Assembly (NCBI GenBank): GCA_030295235.1
Contig: AP026172.1
Span: 496,001 to 560,000 of the forward strand
Reading direction: 5' to 3'
Length of the DNA: 64,000 nt
From: Fistulifera solaris
Lineage: Eukaryota > Bacillariophyta > Bacillariophyceae > Naviculales > Stauroneidaceae
Part shown: piece after piece, positions 1 to 10,336 of the stretch
Position numbering within the stretch: position 1 is the first letter of the stretch
Layout: each line of letters opens with the position of its first letter
Notes under the pieces: generated by a model
Database searches by the model: none
Seen by the model: only the letters and a program-made list of their open reading frames with translations
What the model was told of the DNA's origin: nothing
Program-made: the position numbers and the translations under genes

Positions 1-805
1 TCTGCACCAATTACTCCAATACGAAACGACAATCCGACCACCAAACCCTCTTACGACCGGATGTCCTACTTTAGATACATGGCTGGATTGGGGTCTCGTT
101 GTACAAATCGCGGGTCCATCAGGTACGGGGAAAACACAACTCGTCTTGCAACTCCTGGCCCAGAATGGGGGTCACTACTGGTCCAGTGATCCAGCTTTGC
201 GATCCATTGCCAAACGCTGGCAAGAATTGGGTTCCAGTAACGAAAAAGAAGTTTCCTTTGCTTACGTACAAAATGAATACGATTTGTTGCGGCAATTACA
301 GAAAATCATCACGTCCGATCACGCCCCGCCCATCCTCGTAATCATCGATTCCTTTTCGACGTGTTTGACCAACGTGGAATATTCAGATACCTATATGCGT
401 CAACAAATCACCGGTGTATTGCGATCGGTCGCTCAACATTACCAGATAACCATAGTTCTCGTCAATGGGACCGTCGGGGCGGCCAAACACGACACTTCGT
501 CAGTGGTCGAGAATGACAAAAACGAAAACGACGACAACGACAACGACAACGACAGCATCGACAACGACGACGATGACGAAAAAGATCCTCCAAACGTCTT
601 TCGTTCTTCTGCTAGCAAACCGGCCCTTTCATGGTGGAACGTAGACGATATTCGGATATGGATGGAGACTGCGGCAGATCAACGTACTGTACAAATTCGA
701 TTGGATCGACATCTCACGCGAAGACAGAATGAAAGGTTGACGGTGCGGATCGATCGTGCCGGAGTAACGGAATTCGTGACGACAACACGATTGTGCGATG
801 CGTGA
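1..805 (+). CDS. RAD51 paralog (RecA-like ATPase), 5' end outside window
   Basis: Only the 3' part of this gene is in the window; the frame is open from base 2 to the TGA at 803-805. It starts with a RAD51-type segment (TTGCPTLDTWLDWG), followed by a Walker A motif GPSGTGKT (about bases 113-136) and a Walker B strand ILVIIDS. These match the RecA/RAD51 ATPase core that loads on DNA in homologous recombination repair. The spacing resembles RAD51 paralogs (RAD51B/C/D, XRCC2) more than RAD51 itself. A long Asp/Asn-rich insert (about bases 505-585) interrupts the C-terminal half, which is unusual for the family. I cannot assign which paralog it is. It converges with the small minus-strand gene at 1120-1449. 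Confidence 0.75.
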   Translation, partial: LHQLLQYETTIRPPNPLTTGCPTLDTWLDWGLVVQIAGPSGTGKTQLVLQLLAQNGGHYWSSDPALRSIAKRWQELGSSNEKEVSFAYVQNEYDLLRQLQKIITSDHAPPILVIIDSFSTCLTNVEYSDTYMRQQITGVLRSVAQHYQITIVLVNGTVGAAKHDTSSVVENDKNENDDNDNDNDSIDNDDDDEKDPPNVFRSSASKPALSWWNVDDIRIWMETAADQRTVQIRLDRHLTRRQNERLTVRIDRAGVTEFVTTTRLCDA

Positions 806-1119
806 GGCGGCGGTGTAGGACAACGAAGAAGAAGGGCTGCCATCTTGGTCTCTCCCAGTCCTAATCTTTTGATCATGTTGTAAAGAACTGGTAACGCTAT
901 CACGATGCACACGAATAATAATTTACGAAGCTTTATTCCGTAATTTCTTTTCACCATCAAAAAGCATTACTCCAGTATTTGTCTGTTTTTAATTGTAAAG
1001 GAATAGAGAGGATCAACATGATCCACTCCTCTGAGAGCTGTACTCGACGAAGACTTCCCTTCGCATTTCACAATCTTGAAAGTATCAATCATGCCATTAT
1101 CTCCTTTTTCCTTCGTCGT
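806..1119. other. Intergenic, convergent gene ends
   Basis: The spacer between the RAD51-paralog stop and the end of the minus-strand gene is AT-rich. I see no coding segment or repeat, so it probably holds the two 3' UTRs. Confidence 0.5.
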
Positions 1120-1449
1120 TTACTTCTTATTACGCACAAACGGATTCTTCAAATTCAGTTTCTTTGGATGATGATTCTCTTCTTTTAAACGCGTCATGAC
1201 ACCCTGCATCCGCACATTCGTCGTGTCACTACTACCACTCGACACAGCCGACTGCCGCGCCATTTGCAGTTCGGCCATGCGTTCTTGACGATCGTTTGAT
1301 TTCTCGACCAACTCTTTTTCCCGGGCACGAGTGCGTTGGTTCAGTTGAAAGTTGCGTTTTGTTTTCTGCCCTTCTCGTACGGCTTCTTCTCCCGCTCGAT
1401 ACGTTCCGTATCCTACGGCACCGAGTGCTGCGGCGGCTAATAGAACCAT
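1120..1449 (-). CDS. Small hypothetical protein with N-terminal membrane segment
   Basis: This is a 109-aa frame. The start at 1447-1449 sits in a strong eukaryotic context (ACCATGG); a longer upstream extension in the same frame reads like untranslated sequence. Residues 1-16 are Ala/Gly-rich and hydrophobic (MVLLAAAALGAVGYG), consistent with a short membrane anchor with GxxxG character. The rest is charged and likely helical (residues 20-65, rich in R, E, Q, K). The tail is very basic and ends NPFVRNKK. I do not recognise a family. A small organelle membrane protein is possible, but that is inference from composition only. Confidence 0.5.
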   Translation of the reverse strand: MVLLAAAALGAVGYGTYRAGEEAVREGQKTKRNFQLNQRTRAREKELVEKSNDRQERMAELQMARQSAVSSGSSDTTNVRMQGVMTRLKEENHHPKKLNLKNPFVRNKK

Positions 1450-1860
1450 GGTGTGAAATAGTAATGCAAAGAAAGGATAAGACAGAAAAATAGAGAGAAC
1501 GTTCTGTATGAAATGTAAACAAAACCCCCGTCCCAGAGAAGTGAGTGAGTGAGTGACTCTTGTTTGCGTGTGTGTGTGTGTTTTTTCCCCGCAAACTGTC
1601 CAGTTTTTTGTTTTCCCCCAAAACGAGCCGCACCGTGACACGCGAGCCGCGCCGACACGAATTACTTCTCACGTAATTATAAAACAAGTTCATAAGTACC
1701 CGTACGATGGCGGCTGTTTTCTCGTCCGTCGTGAGTTGTTCGTGACTTGTTATACTTTGTACGTAGTAAAAGGGAATGGCGACATCCAATTCTCGCATAC
1801 GGAAATGAACATAGAAGCATACAGGTGCCCACACTTTATCGTCAACTATAGACAAGAAAA
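1450..1860. other. Divergent intergenic region
   Basis: This region separates the minus-strand small gene from ATG10 and should hold both promoters. A short GT/TG run lies near 1565-1582. I see no convincing coding segment. Confidence 0.4.
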
Positions 1861-2490
1861 ATGATGCGTTTGACAGATTTCGAACAAGGCTCTCAAACAT
1901 TATGTCGTGTTCTACAAGATGAAAGAGGAGGCCGTGCCTTACTGCAATGGTCTTCGCTGTTGATAAAGAATGATAGCATCTATTTGCAACATCCGCCGGT
2001 ATATTCTTCTTCTTCTTCTCATATTCAAAAGGATGGAACGGCATTGGAATCTACAGCAATGGAGGAATCATTACTCGTCGAAGATCCGGATGTGATTTAC
2101 GAACATTTACCGCACTTATTGGAATGGCGATTTAGCATAGTTTACAGTGAAACATGGCATGTCCCGGTGCTGTATTTCCAAGTCTTTCAAAATAAGATGC
2201 TTTGTCCACGTGATCATGTTTTGACAGTCCTGAAAGAGCATGTACAAGATACGTGGGAATTTGTATCGTATGAAGAACATCCCGCGACCGGAGTTCCTTC
2301 GCTGTTTTTACATCCGTGTCGAACGCAAGAACGAATGAAGTGCTTATTCAACTACGACAACGACACTCCTCCCGCAGAACAGCTCTGGAGCTGGATGTCT
2401 TTGATTTTACCCACAGTGGGCTTTTCCATACCGTCTCCCATCTATCAACGCGTGCGGCAGAAGTTAAAACAACAAGTAGAATCGGTGTGA
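1861..2490 (+). CDS. ATG10: ATG10, autophagy E2-like enzyme for ATG12
   Basis: This 209-aa protein fits the ATG10/ATG3 fold. ATG10 transfers the ubiquitin-like ATG12 from E1 ATG7 to ATG5 in the cytosol. The recognisable core is EWRFSIVYSETWHVPVLYF (about residues 88-106), then EEHPATGVPSLFLHPCRT, whose Cys153 in the HPC motif is the expected catalytic cysteine. The C-terminal W(S/T)W...P.VG..IP..IY segment also matches the family. It is a single exon. Its stop is only 17 nt from the end of the convergent Tat-SF1 gene, so the two mRNAs probably overlap at their 3' ends. The lack of the ATG3 flexible region and the short length argue for ATG10 rather than ATG3. Confidence 0.85.
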   Translation: MMRLTDFEQGSQTLCRVLQDERGGRALLQWSSLLIKNDSIYLQHPPVYSSSSSHIQKDGTALESTAMEESLLVEDPDVIYEHLPHLLEWRFSIVYSETWHVPVLYFQVFQNKMLCPRDHVLTVLKEHVQDTWEFVSYEEHPATGVPSLFLHPCRTQERMKCLFNYDNDTPPAEQLWSWMSLILPTVGFSIPSPIYQRVRQKLKQQVESV

Positions 2491-2507
2491 CCGAGTATAC
2501 TCGTAGC

Positions 2508-4074
2508 CTATTCTTTCTGTAGTTTCAACTCTTCCGGTAAATCTTGCTCATCCAGCCAATTGCCGAATTCTTCGAGTCTCTGTTCTGTCTCGACTTGTTC
2601 TTTCTCTTCATCACGCACGGTATAATCCGTCACTCCATCCCAATACATGGCTTCGACGCGACGTCCTTTCCAAACCTTCCCGTCCCAGTCCTTCACCACG
2701 GCGCTCGCGGCAGACGGTTGCGCCAACTTGACAACGACCACGGCACGTTGCGAAAACACGGTAATTTTCTCCACCCTACCAAACACTTCTAATTCCGCTC
2801 GTAAGGAACGTTCCAATTCGGCAAAGAATGCATCTTCTTGCGCTTCATCCTTCCACACGTTCGGTTCAAACAAATGCTTCAATACAATAATACGCAGGCC
2901 TTTCCGTCCACCCACCAGTCGGCTATTATTGGAAAAATCATCCCAATCCCGGGCTTGCAAGGCCGCCAATTTGGCCACTTTGCGTTGGGCATTGGAAATG
3001 CGGTTCTTGTTCGTATCGAGTTGTCCACGTTGTTCAAAATGAGCGGGTTGTACCTTCATACTGTGGCCGGGACTATACTCAGTTTCATCCAGTAACGTCA
3101 TGGCCAATGCGACCGATTCGGGACGGGCGTAACACAAACTGGCGTCACCTTTGCACTGTCCGGCGAATGGATGATCTTCTTTATGGCGATAAACTTTGAT
3201 TTTTGGGCGTTGTGTCGTCGGATCTAAATCCAAGATACCGGCTTTGACAAAGATTTGTGCCAACTGTTCTTCGGTGGTATCGAGGGGGAGTCCGGTAATG
3301 TAGATCCAACACCGGGCATTGCGCGCAGCAAATTGGGCCTTTTTCTGTTTTTTTCTTTTTCGGTTGTGTAGTCGCTTCTATTTCTTCTTCTTTTTCTTCT
3401 TCTTTGGCGTCTTTTACCTTTTGTGTCGGCATCAGCGCTTCATGAATCCATCTTCCCGTTCGATAATCTTTCACATAACGAGTACCGTGATCACTTTCGT
3501 AGGAGGCATCATCGTGGTCCTGTCTCATATCTCCGTTGGATCCCATTCGTTCTGTCGACGATAGAAATGCTTCCAATTCTGTTTGTGCTTCGGTTGTCTT
3601 TACTACTGGATCCATTCGATCTGGATAAAAGACTGTTAACGCCATTTGCAGTTCCGCATCGTCTTGAATACATTTCCATGCGTTGGTGAGTTGCGAGTAG
3701 ACACGTGTCGTGGGTCCTATTACTGATGCTTCTTGGTACAACAATTCCGCGAGCTGTGGACACGAAATAGGTCCCTGGATAATCGTCCTTTCGATCGATG
3801 ATGATGATGATGATGATGCTGATTCGTAATACCATGACTCGACGACGCACCGTACCACGGACACGGTCCGTGCGACTTGCCACTCGGGGGCATAGGTATG
3901 ATCGGATAGTACTTGCAGTAATTGCGTTTCCGGTGTCAATAAAACTGTCTTGATTAATAATAAACAAATTTGTCGTGTCGTGAGAGGATGTTGCGATGGT
4001 TGCCCAGTGGTCGGATTTTGGTAGAGCCAGCGGGTATCTAAGGTAATCTCGTTGCTGATTTCTCTGCGATCCAT
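2508..4074 (-). CDS. Tat-SF1/CUS2-type U2 snRNP splicing factor
   Basis: HTATSF1/CUS2 proteins assist U2 snRNP in prespliceosome assembly. The N-terminus (about residues 1-150) has two Trp/Tyr segments (TRWLYQNPTTGQ and SWYYESA...IIQGPIS) that resemble tandem GYF-like modules seen in some Tat-SF1 homologs. An acidic/basic linker leads to RRM1, beginning CWIYITGLPLDTTEEQL. A second RRM of UHM type (GLRIIVLKHLF ... VVVVKLAQ) follows. The frame changes once in a T7 run at 3348-3354; reading it with one base fewer joins a Lys-rich linker directly to RRM1 and gives about 521 aa. A 40-nt GT-AG intron at 3378-3417 would also restore frame, but many other slips in this window make a homopolymer error more likely. 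The polyserine stretch comes from a GAT/ATC repeat near 3800. Confidence 0.82.
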
Positions 4075-4345
4075 TTCTCCTTTATGTAATTAAGAAATAG
4101 AATAGAATAGGATCTATTCAATAATAGAGAAGATGATAACATATATATGGTAATTCGATGTTGGTTATTGGACGACATTTTTTTGGTTGTTACGGACTAT
4201 ATTTTAAAAAAAGACCCGGAAATGAATCTCTCTGTCGCACCAATCAAGCAGGGCTAAATGTATATACTGAAACACGTTTCGTTTTGATTCTCATCCGCTT
4301 CATAAATATTGCATCTGCATAACAGCGTATCACTGAAAACTGCAA

Positions 4346-4831
4346 ATGACAGAACCGAGTATTCCACGCAATAATAAACCACCTCCCAAAATCGATGGCA
4401 TGGTACATCTCGCCAACGATCGACCTTCGTTTACGGACAAGGAACGACAGCGCATGCTGCAATCGGTCGAAGGACGATGGTTGGCCCGGGCCATGAAACG
4501 ATGTGAAGGACACGAACGGGCGATTCGAGAAGCACGTGCCGAGTGGTTGAAGCAGCGAGATAATTCACAAAAGCGCACACAGCTTGAAGAGGAACGTCAC
4601 AAATATATCGAATGTTTGACCTTTGTCACGTGTCCGGCGGGTTGGCGACAATATTCGCAATGCTGGACTCATTCGTTGGCACATTATTCCAACACTTCAT
4701 TGCAACAACAACCCGAAGCGGTGTGTCAGTACGAACGACAGTCGTTGGAATTGTGTGTGGGGAATGTGGTGGTAGGCGCTGTGCGAGCGGCCGTGCCCGC
4801 AGAAATAGATGACGAAGAAATGTTTCTGTGA
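4346..4831 (+). CDS. Twin CX9C (CHCH-like) protein
   Basis: This 161-aa protein has a basic, helical N-terminal two-thirds. The C-terminal part contains two cysteine pairs with exact CX9C spacing: CPAGWRQYSQC and CQYERQSLELC, about 24 residues apart. Twin CX9C proteins form a disulfide-locked helical hairpin and mostly act in the mitochondrial intermembrane space after oxidative folding by MIA40/ERV1. They include complex I and IV subunits and assembly factors. No cleavable presequence is seen, as expected for that import route. I cannot say which member it is. The start at 4346 is the first ATG of the frame. It converges with the DUF3727-like gene; a TACTCCGTA motif lies just after the stop at 4840-4848. 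Confidence 0.65.
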   Translation: MTEPSIPRNNKPPPKIDGMVHLANDRPSFTDKERQRMLQSVEGRWLARAMKRCEGHERAIREARAEWLKQRDNSQKRTQLEEERHKYIECLTFVTCPAGWRQYSQCWTHSLAHYSNTSLQQQPEAVCQYERQSLELCVGNVVVGAVRAAVPAEIDDEEMFL

Positions 4832-4927
4832 TTACAAAGTACTCCGTACCTGGTACTGGACGTGTGGATCACAACGTATTGTTTGATTGCCTATTCTTGA
4901 GAAATCAAAGAATGTGTAAATGTATCA

Positions 4928-6001
4928 TTAGTTCATTTTACCACTAGACAAACTCAACCCCGATTTTTCTAAATCCTTCCGGCATACTTCAGCCAATCGC
5001 GGCTCTACCACAAGTGCTTCATCGGGGGAAAGCAATTCAAACCGATTCTCGACGTCGTCTTGAATGTAGCGACCCACAATCACGTAGGGTCTCAGAAGTT
5101 GCACCAATGTGTACGATTTACCGCCCGGTATTATGTATCCCACCAGTTTCAACGTTTCTTCACCCTCGACCTTTCCAAATCTTTCTAATTCCTTGAGTTG
5201 CTCATCGGGATCTTCGTCCAACATCGATTTGATTAACTCTTCCAAACCTTCTTCGTCATCGTTACCCAAGCCCGGAATATCAAAAAGTGCCATGAGTTCA
5301 TCATCGACATCCTCGTCTTCTCCATTCATCGTCTTTTGAAATTCCTCTTCTCCCAATTCCTCTTTCATGACTTGCAAAAAGTATTCGACCGTATCTTGTT
5401 CATCGCGTTCCATGAGTTCCTTGGCGGTAAATGGCCGCGGCAATATTTGATTCTCCCAATTGCGTGTATAATTGTTCAAAGGTCCATCGACGGTTAACAC
5501 CCGTGGGGTCCGTTTGAGTTGCAAGTCTTTGCCCAAATGCTCGTGCAACTGCGCCGCCATGAGTTGCATCAATTCTTCATTTTCGTCATCGTCCGGAGAC
5601 AAAAATTGTGCAGCATCTCCGTCGTTATTGCTTTCAATGACCAACGCCACAGATGGATCAAAGGGAACACCGATACCGTACGTGACACCATCCAGTTCGG
5701 CCATAAAGGCGAGTTTGACGTCAATGTAATTTTCGTTTTCAAAGAAAGGTATGCGGGCATTCATAATCTCGGGATCGGCTTCGAGTGAAAGATCCATCAG
5801 TGACTTATATTGTTCTCGTAAAGGATCGACTGGTTCGGTGGCTTCATCGATTTCTTCTTCTTGTTGCGTTTGTTGGACTCGTTCAAATTCGGCGTCGACA
5901 TATTTCGTCATCCAGTATGGCGTCGAAACAAAAGGCAGAGTTGACTGTATCCATGCTCGGCATGATACTATGCAAAGTAATGATATGCACGTGCTAAGCA
6001 T
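4928..6001 (-). CDS. DUF3727/DUF1292-like protein, plastid candidate
   Basis: This is a single-exon protein of 357 aa. The first 16 residues are a hydrophobic signal-like segment (MLSTCISLLCIVSCRAW), so entry into the secretory route or the complex plastid is likely. The middle contains a segment (YIDVKLAFMAELDGVTYGIGVPFDPSV) that resembles the short DUF1292-type strand module. The C-terminus (SYTLVQLLRPYVIVGRY...FELLSPDEALVVEP) resembles DUF3727, a module I know from cyanobacterial and plastid proteins. Between them lies a strongly acidic low-complexity region. The function of the family is not established. Plastid location is inferred from the leader and the family's distribution; the Phe of the canonical ASAFAP cleavage site is replaced by Trp here. 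Confidence 0.6.
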   Translation of the reverse strand: MLSTCISLLCIVSCRAWIQSTLPFVSTPYWMTKYVDAEFERVQQTQQEEEIDEATEPVDPLREQYKSLMDLSLEADPEIMNARIPFFENENYIDVKLAFMAELDGVTYGIGVPFDPSVALVIESNNDGDAAQFLSPDDDENEELMQLMAAQLHEHLGKDLQLKRTPRVLTVDGPLNNYTRNWENQILPRPFTAKELMERDEQDTVEYFLQVMKEELGEEEFQKTMNGEDEDVDDELMALFDIPGLGNDDEEGLEELIKSMLDEDPDEQLKELERFGKVEGEETLKLVGYIIPGGKSYTLVQLLRPYVIVGRYIQDDVENRFELLSPDEALVVEPRLAEVCRKDLEKSGLSLSSGKMN

Positions 6002-6374
6002 GTTGCAACGTATGATTGTCTAATAATAAACGAAAGAATAATACGGAATAAAGGCTGGATTGCTCTAGTTTTTCGTTCACATAATGTTTTCTTTTTTTTT
6101 CGATGGTCCGACGCGGTCCGACATTTATTTCACATTATTATTTGTGCGGATTTTGTCATCGTACCGACGAGCAGACGTCTCGGGACTCGAGACACGACCC
6201 CTCCTTCAATTCGACCGAACCAAAAACGTAAAGTCACGAGGCACGCTCGAACTCAACAGGTCCATGAATACCAAGGTAGTCACGCAGGCATTCTCGACTA
6301 CGAATTCTTCGTAAAGACTTCTTTCTCTACGTCTCATTTCATAAAACGACCACTCTAGAGAATCACAATTTAAC

Positions 6375-8213
6375 CTACATATCAACGTGTTCATGCCATT
6401 CTTGAACGAGTTCATGATCTTTCGCATTGTCTTCCATCCCTTGCCACTTGAGCAGTTGTTGCCCTTCCGCTTTTCTTTTTATTCGGTAAAGGACAGCCGC
6501 CATGACGAGACACAACCCGAAAAAGCCGGTCGCGGAAACTTTGTGTCCATAAAGAATGCACGAGAGAGCGATACTGAGGAGAATGCGCGTCGTCATGATG
6601 AGGGTGAAAACGACCGCCCCAAAGTTTTTGATTGTGTAATAGATAAACAGCTGTCCGATGGTGGAGCAAATGGAAAACAATAGGAAATGAACATGAATTT
6701 CCGAATGATCCCGAACAAATTTCAATGCCGGATACAATTCCTTCGTGTGAATCAATGTCACTAGGGACAAGACGGTCGAAAAAGCCGACGTCGCAAACAT
6801 GAGTTCCACCATACTCAGATCGCGATGTCGTTGGAACATTCGACTTTGGAATTGGCTGGTGAAGCTATCAAAGAACAGAAACAGGAAGAGAAGCATAACA
6901 CCCGTCCAGGTGGTGTTCGTTTCGTATCCGAAACTGTTGGTACCGAATTGAAGATCATCCGTGGACGTCATAAACATGGTAATACCGACCCCGATCATGA
7001 GTGCTACAAGATAATCATATTGAGGATCTGTAAGTGACAAATAGTGTTAGGTCCAGTAACCAGGAAACGGCGAAAAGGTTGACTTCTTCCTTTGTTTGTG
7101 TTTTTTTCAAGCAACTTACAAGACTTGTTCCCCAAAATCTTCCCCATCGCCATGACCGGCGCCAACTTGAATGACTTGAACAAAGTCGTCGCCGGAAACG
7201 ATACGTAATGCAAAGACTCGTATTGACACCAACTACTCAACATGTTGGAAATCGCGGGAAACGAATACTCGTAAATGACCGTAGTGCGGCTGCTGCGTGG
7301 TTTCAAATACAACATGAGCATCCCCGACATGACCAACGTCCAAAAGCGATTGGTAAAGACGAGGGCGTACGAGTACGTAAAGTATTCTCCGACATAACGC
7401 GGATATCGTCGTGTGAGCATGCGTTCCTGTCCCCGAGAAAGAAAGAAGGAAAGAAAGAAGGAAAGAAAGAAAGAAAGAAAGAAGGAAAGAAAGAAGGAAA
7501 GAAAGAAGGAAAGAAAGAAGGAAAGAAAGAAGGAAAGAAAGAAGGAAAGAAAGAAGGAAAGAAAGAAGGAAAGAAAGAAGGAAAGAAACATACTGGAGTG
7601 AGCGATAACATAAAAATAAGTAAAACAATTCTTTCTTTCAGTGCATGAAAAAGTACTCACTTGAATCAGACCCCACAAAACAAAGGTCGCATTGAGCATG
7701 AGAGAACAAAAGATCAATCGACGGAGTACTTGCATTTTCGACAAACGTTCGTTTGGTTCCATGAAATCGTAGACACGACGATCGCGTTCGGAATCACTGT
7801 GCAACAATTCCTTTTCATCCTCTGTCTCATCCTCATCATCATCCTCATCCGAAGCATAAAAATTGTCACTTTCCTGTGTCGCCACACGGTATTTGAAACT
7901 GCGGGGCGTCAATGCGGACGTATCGCGTTCGAGCCATTCGGGGAAATAGATTTTGGCGACCAGAATTGTGATAATGACCAAGGCGACATACAGCAAAAAA
8001 ATTGGTGGCCAGTAAATACAGTTCCGCTTCGGCAGTTTTGGACATGAGAGGATGCGCTCGTTGGGCGGCATCTTCGTCGTGTTGCAAAGACGAGTAGATG
8101 GTCGAAGTGACATCGCCGTTTTGTGTCGGATCGTCATCGTCATTCCAAGCTTGATCAAGCTTCCGAAGAATATGACGCGGATTGGTTTGCGTGGCGATTG
8201 TTATAAAGTCCAT
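6375..8213 (-). CDS. SLC35B-type nucleotide-sugar/PAPS transporter
   Basis: A multispanning Golgi/ER carrier of the SLC35B group (PAPS and UDP-sugar transporters). Exons: 8213-7661, 7426-7120, 7027-6375; introns 7427-7660 (234 nt) and 7028-7119 (92 nt), both GT-AG. Splicing yields the diagnostic run SWCQYESLHYVSFPATT ... SFKLAPVMAMGKILGNKS, followed by Y..YLVALMIGVGI. Later helices include GQLFIYYTIKNFGAVVFTLIMTTR. An acidic cytosolic loop (DEDDDEDETEDEKE) separates the first helices. In exon 1 the frame slips at an A7 run (7995-8001): one base fewer joins TAEAELYLLATNFF to LLYVALVIITILVAKI, making a proper first transmembrane helix. The total is then about 503 aa. Substrate cannot be read from sequence; SLC35B2/B3-like is my best reading. 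Confidence 0.8.
7435..7588. repeat. GGAAAGAAAGAA microsatellite inside an intron
   Basis: About 154 bp of nearly pure purine repeat on the plus strand, mostly a 12-bp unit (GGAAAGAAAGAA) with one stretch of plain GAAA. It fills most of the first intron of the SLC35B-like gene. On the transcript it is a long pyrimidine tract (CTTT/CCTT) just before the AG acceptor at 7427-7428. Because the period is a multiple of three, every frame looks open; these are not proteins. Confidence 0.95.
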
Positions 8214-8482
8214 TCTTTTCTATTTACCAGTATTGCAAATGATACATACATAATAAATGTTGTGTTTGCCGGAAGGCAATTACTAGTAAGGCTCATTGTC
8301 ATTGCGAAGAAAACCAACACGTACGGTTGACAGATGGACGACTCACGGTCGAAACCGCAACGTGACGCATCGGTATTGAAATCTCCCGCCAAAACATCAT
8401 CATCACCACAATAATCGACCATGGACAAGACGAAAGCGCAACAAAAGCGCGACAAATCACATCACACTTATTATAATAGTAG

Positions 8483-8491
8483 TACGGAGTA
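8483..8491. promoter_or_regulatory. TACGGAGTA motif between divergent genes
   Basis: This is an exact copy (reverse complement) of TACTCCGTA, which occurs six times in the non-coding parts of this window. Here it lies between the divergent SLC35B-like and DSCC1 genes, 88 nt before the DSCC1 start. A regulatory role is only a hypothesis. Confidence 0.35.
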
Positions 8492-8578
8492 ACATTTTTT
8501 TGGCATCCAACCTTTTACGTAGTACCCTCGACAGCAGAAGAATATAATATACTTTGATTTCCTAAAAACACACAAAAA

Positions 8579-9880
8579 ATGGATTTGTCAAAACTTTCGA
8601 ATGACGGGAAACCCAATTTACTGACCCTCCCCCGGGGTGACTTGCAAGGAAACACTACTGTTTCATCGTTTCGCATGATGCAACTGCCGGTCGGATGGAA
8701 GGCTGAAGATCTCGCGAATTCACGATTCATTTCCAAACCGCAACAGCAAGTGGCTCTTGTTTCGGAAGTGAAGGAAATGAGTTTTTGGGTATCGAATGTC
8801 CAGTCGTCCAATTGTTTCGTGTTGATTCCTCCTCCTCTTGACGAACCCGACGAGTTCGCAGCGAAAAAAGCCAAATTATCATCATCATTATCATCGTCCG
8901 ATCAGTCATTACGAACGATTCCGACGCGTTTGTTGAAACCGGGTGGATCTGGGGCCACCTTTCTGGAGCTGCGCGTCAAAGTACTGAAAGTAGCCGATTT
9001 GCAATCTGCACTCGTGAACGCTCACGCGATCTTGGATCGGGAGGAAGAGAACACACCGCCGATGACCATCGATGCATTGGCCAGGGAATTGCAACACAGT
9101 CGGATGGAAATTCGACGTGGTTTGTCGGCCATGGAACGTGCCTTTGTGACGACGGAAACGGAGTGCGTCTGGTTGTTGTCGGAAGAAATCCAAATGATTG
9201 TACAACAAGCTATTGTTTCGACTTTGGCAGAAGCCGAAGATTGTCAAGATTATGCGGGTCGTGGCGTTCACGTGGAACGGTGTGTCAAGGCGATTGTTGA
9301 GCGAATGAGTCCCGAAGAACGATTCGATCAGGACCGGGATGTTGTTCATTACTGTTTACGGCGTCTAGCTGACAGAACGAGTGACACCGAAGTCATTCAG
9401 TTGGATGTTTCCAAGGTAAGTTGGTTTTCTGTTGTGGTTAGTTTTCTTCATGTGATGATTGGCAGTATCGTCCTCAACGTTGTCTAACAGGTTGCGAAAT
9501 GGGTCGCTCGTCATTTGTTCTCGTTGCAATCGGCTCCCTGGGAAGAATCTCTCTTTATGGCACGTTGGCAATCCCAAACCCCCGGTGTGGGTGACACGTA
9601 TCGCGTGTCTCTCGAAATGCTCCGGGGACTCGCGGTGCACCGAGGTGCGCTGTGGAAGTACCTACCGGCCGATCAAATCATGACCACCGATTCCGTCGAA
9701 GATGCCTTTGAGTTATTGTTTGATTGGAAAGATAGCTGGGAATTGGACGAGCTGCAACCGTATTTGGACGCCATGGTCGATGCTACGGCCATATCGCAAG
9801 GCGATTTGGTGTTGCAGTATTTAAAAGTGACGACCGAAACGAGCAACGGTTGTTCGGTGAAGATGTGCCGAAAGCGATGA
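8579..9880 (+). CDS. DSCC1: DSCC1/Dcc1, sister chromatid cohesion clamp-loader subunit
   Basis: Dcc1 joins CTF8 and CTF18-RFC to load PCNA and support cohesion and replication-checkpoint signalling in the nucleus. Exons 8579-9415 and 9491-9880; the intron (9416-9490, 75 nt) is GT-AG and in phase 0. The N-terminal part carries the family's beta-rich region (SFWVSNVQSSNCFVLI, then LELRVKVLKVADLQSAL). A winged-helix-like segment follows (TIDALARELQHSRMEIRRGLSAMERAFV...WLLSEE). The second exon ends with the Dcc1-type stretch LFMARWQSQTPGVGDTYRVSLEMLRGLAVH...LWKYLPAD. Length 408 aa, close to the family's usual 390-400. Assignment rests on the overall order of these blocks, not on a search. Confidence 0.72.
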
Positions 9881-10336
9881 CTATTTGATATTATTGCAGT
9901 GATATTGCGGTTCATAGTCTAATATTAAGGTCAACATTAGCTAGAGTAGACTAGACTAGACTAGTATTATTCAGTTTCATTTGTTCGCGTGTTACCTACT
10001 CCGTAGTTCCTAATTTCAACAGCTCTGATTTAGAAAGTAGTCCGGTTTCAACAATCGCAACGGATACCGATACCGGTGGATGAGCCTCAATATTTGAATA
10101 AAAACAATTCCGGTATATGTATAAGAATTTCCGTTGAATTCTCCGTTGAAGAATACCTCGGACATGGACATTGGAGACAAAAATAATAAAGTCTGGAAAC
10201 GTTTCAGTGCGTTGTCAACGTTTCCTTCTCCCTATTACTACGTACTTAATGTTATTTAGCTACTGGTTGCTTTGATCATCGCTCCTACCAATCACTCGAG
10301 TACAGCGGCACACGTATAGTATCGGAGCAGTCAAAA
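9881..10336. other. Intergenic DSCC1 to kinesin-13
   Basis: Contains a short TAGAC repeat near 9945-9963 and an exact TACTCCGTA motif at 9997-10005. Otherwise it is AT-rich with no coding signal. Confidence 0.4.

Noticed and set aside
3378-3417. A 40-nt GT-AG intron that would restore frame in the Tat-SF1 gene
   Set aside because: It fits the frame, but it is shorter than every other intron in the window. A one-base change in the adjacent T7 run explains the same shift, as at many other sites here.
7208-7648. Long open frames with KKEG/KKER or FFLS repeats on both strands
   Set aside because: They are the translation of a 12-bp microsatellite whose period is a multiple of three. The segment is an intron of the SLC35B-like gene.
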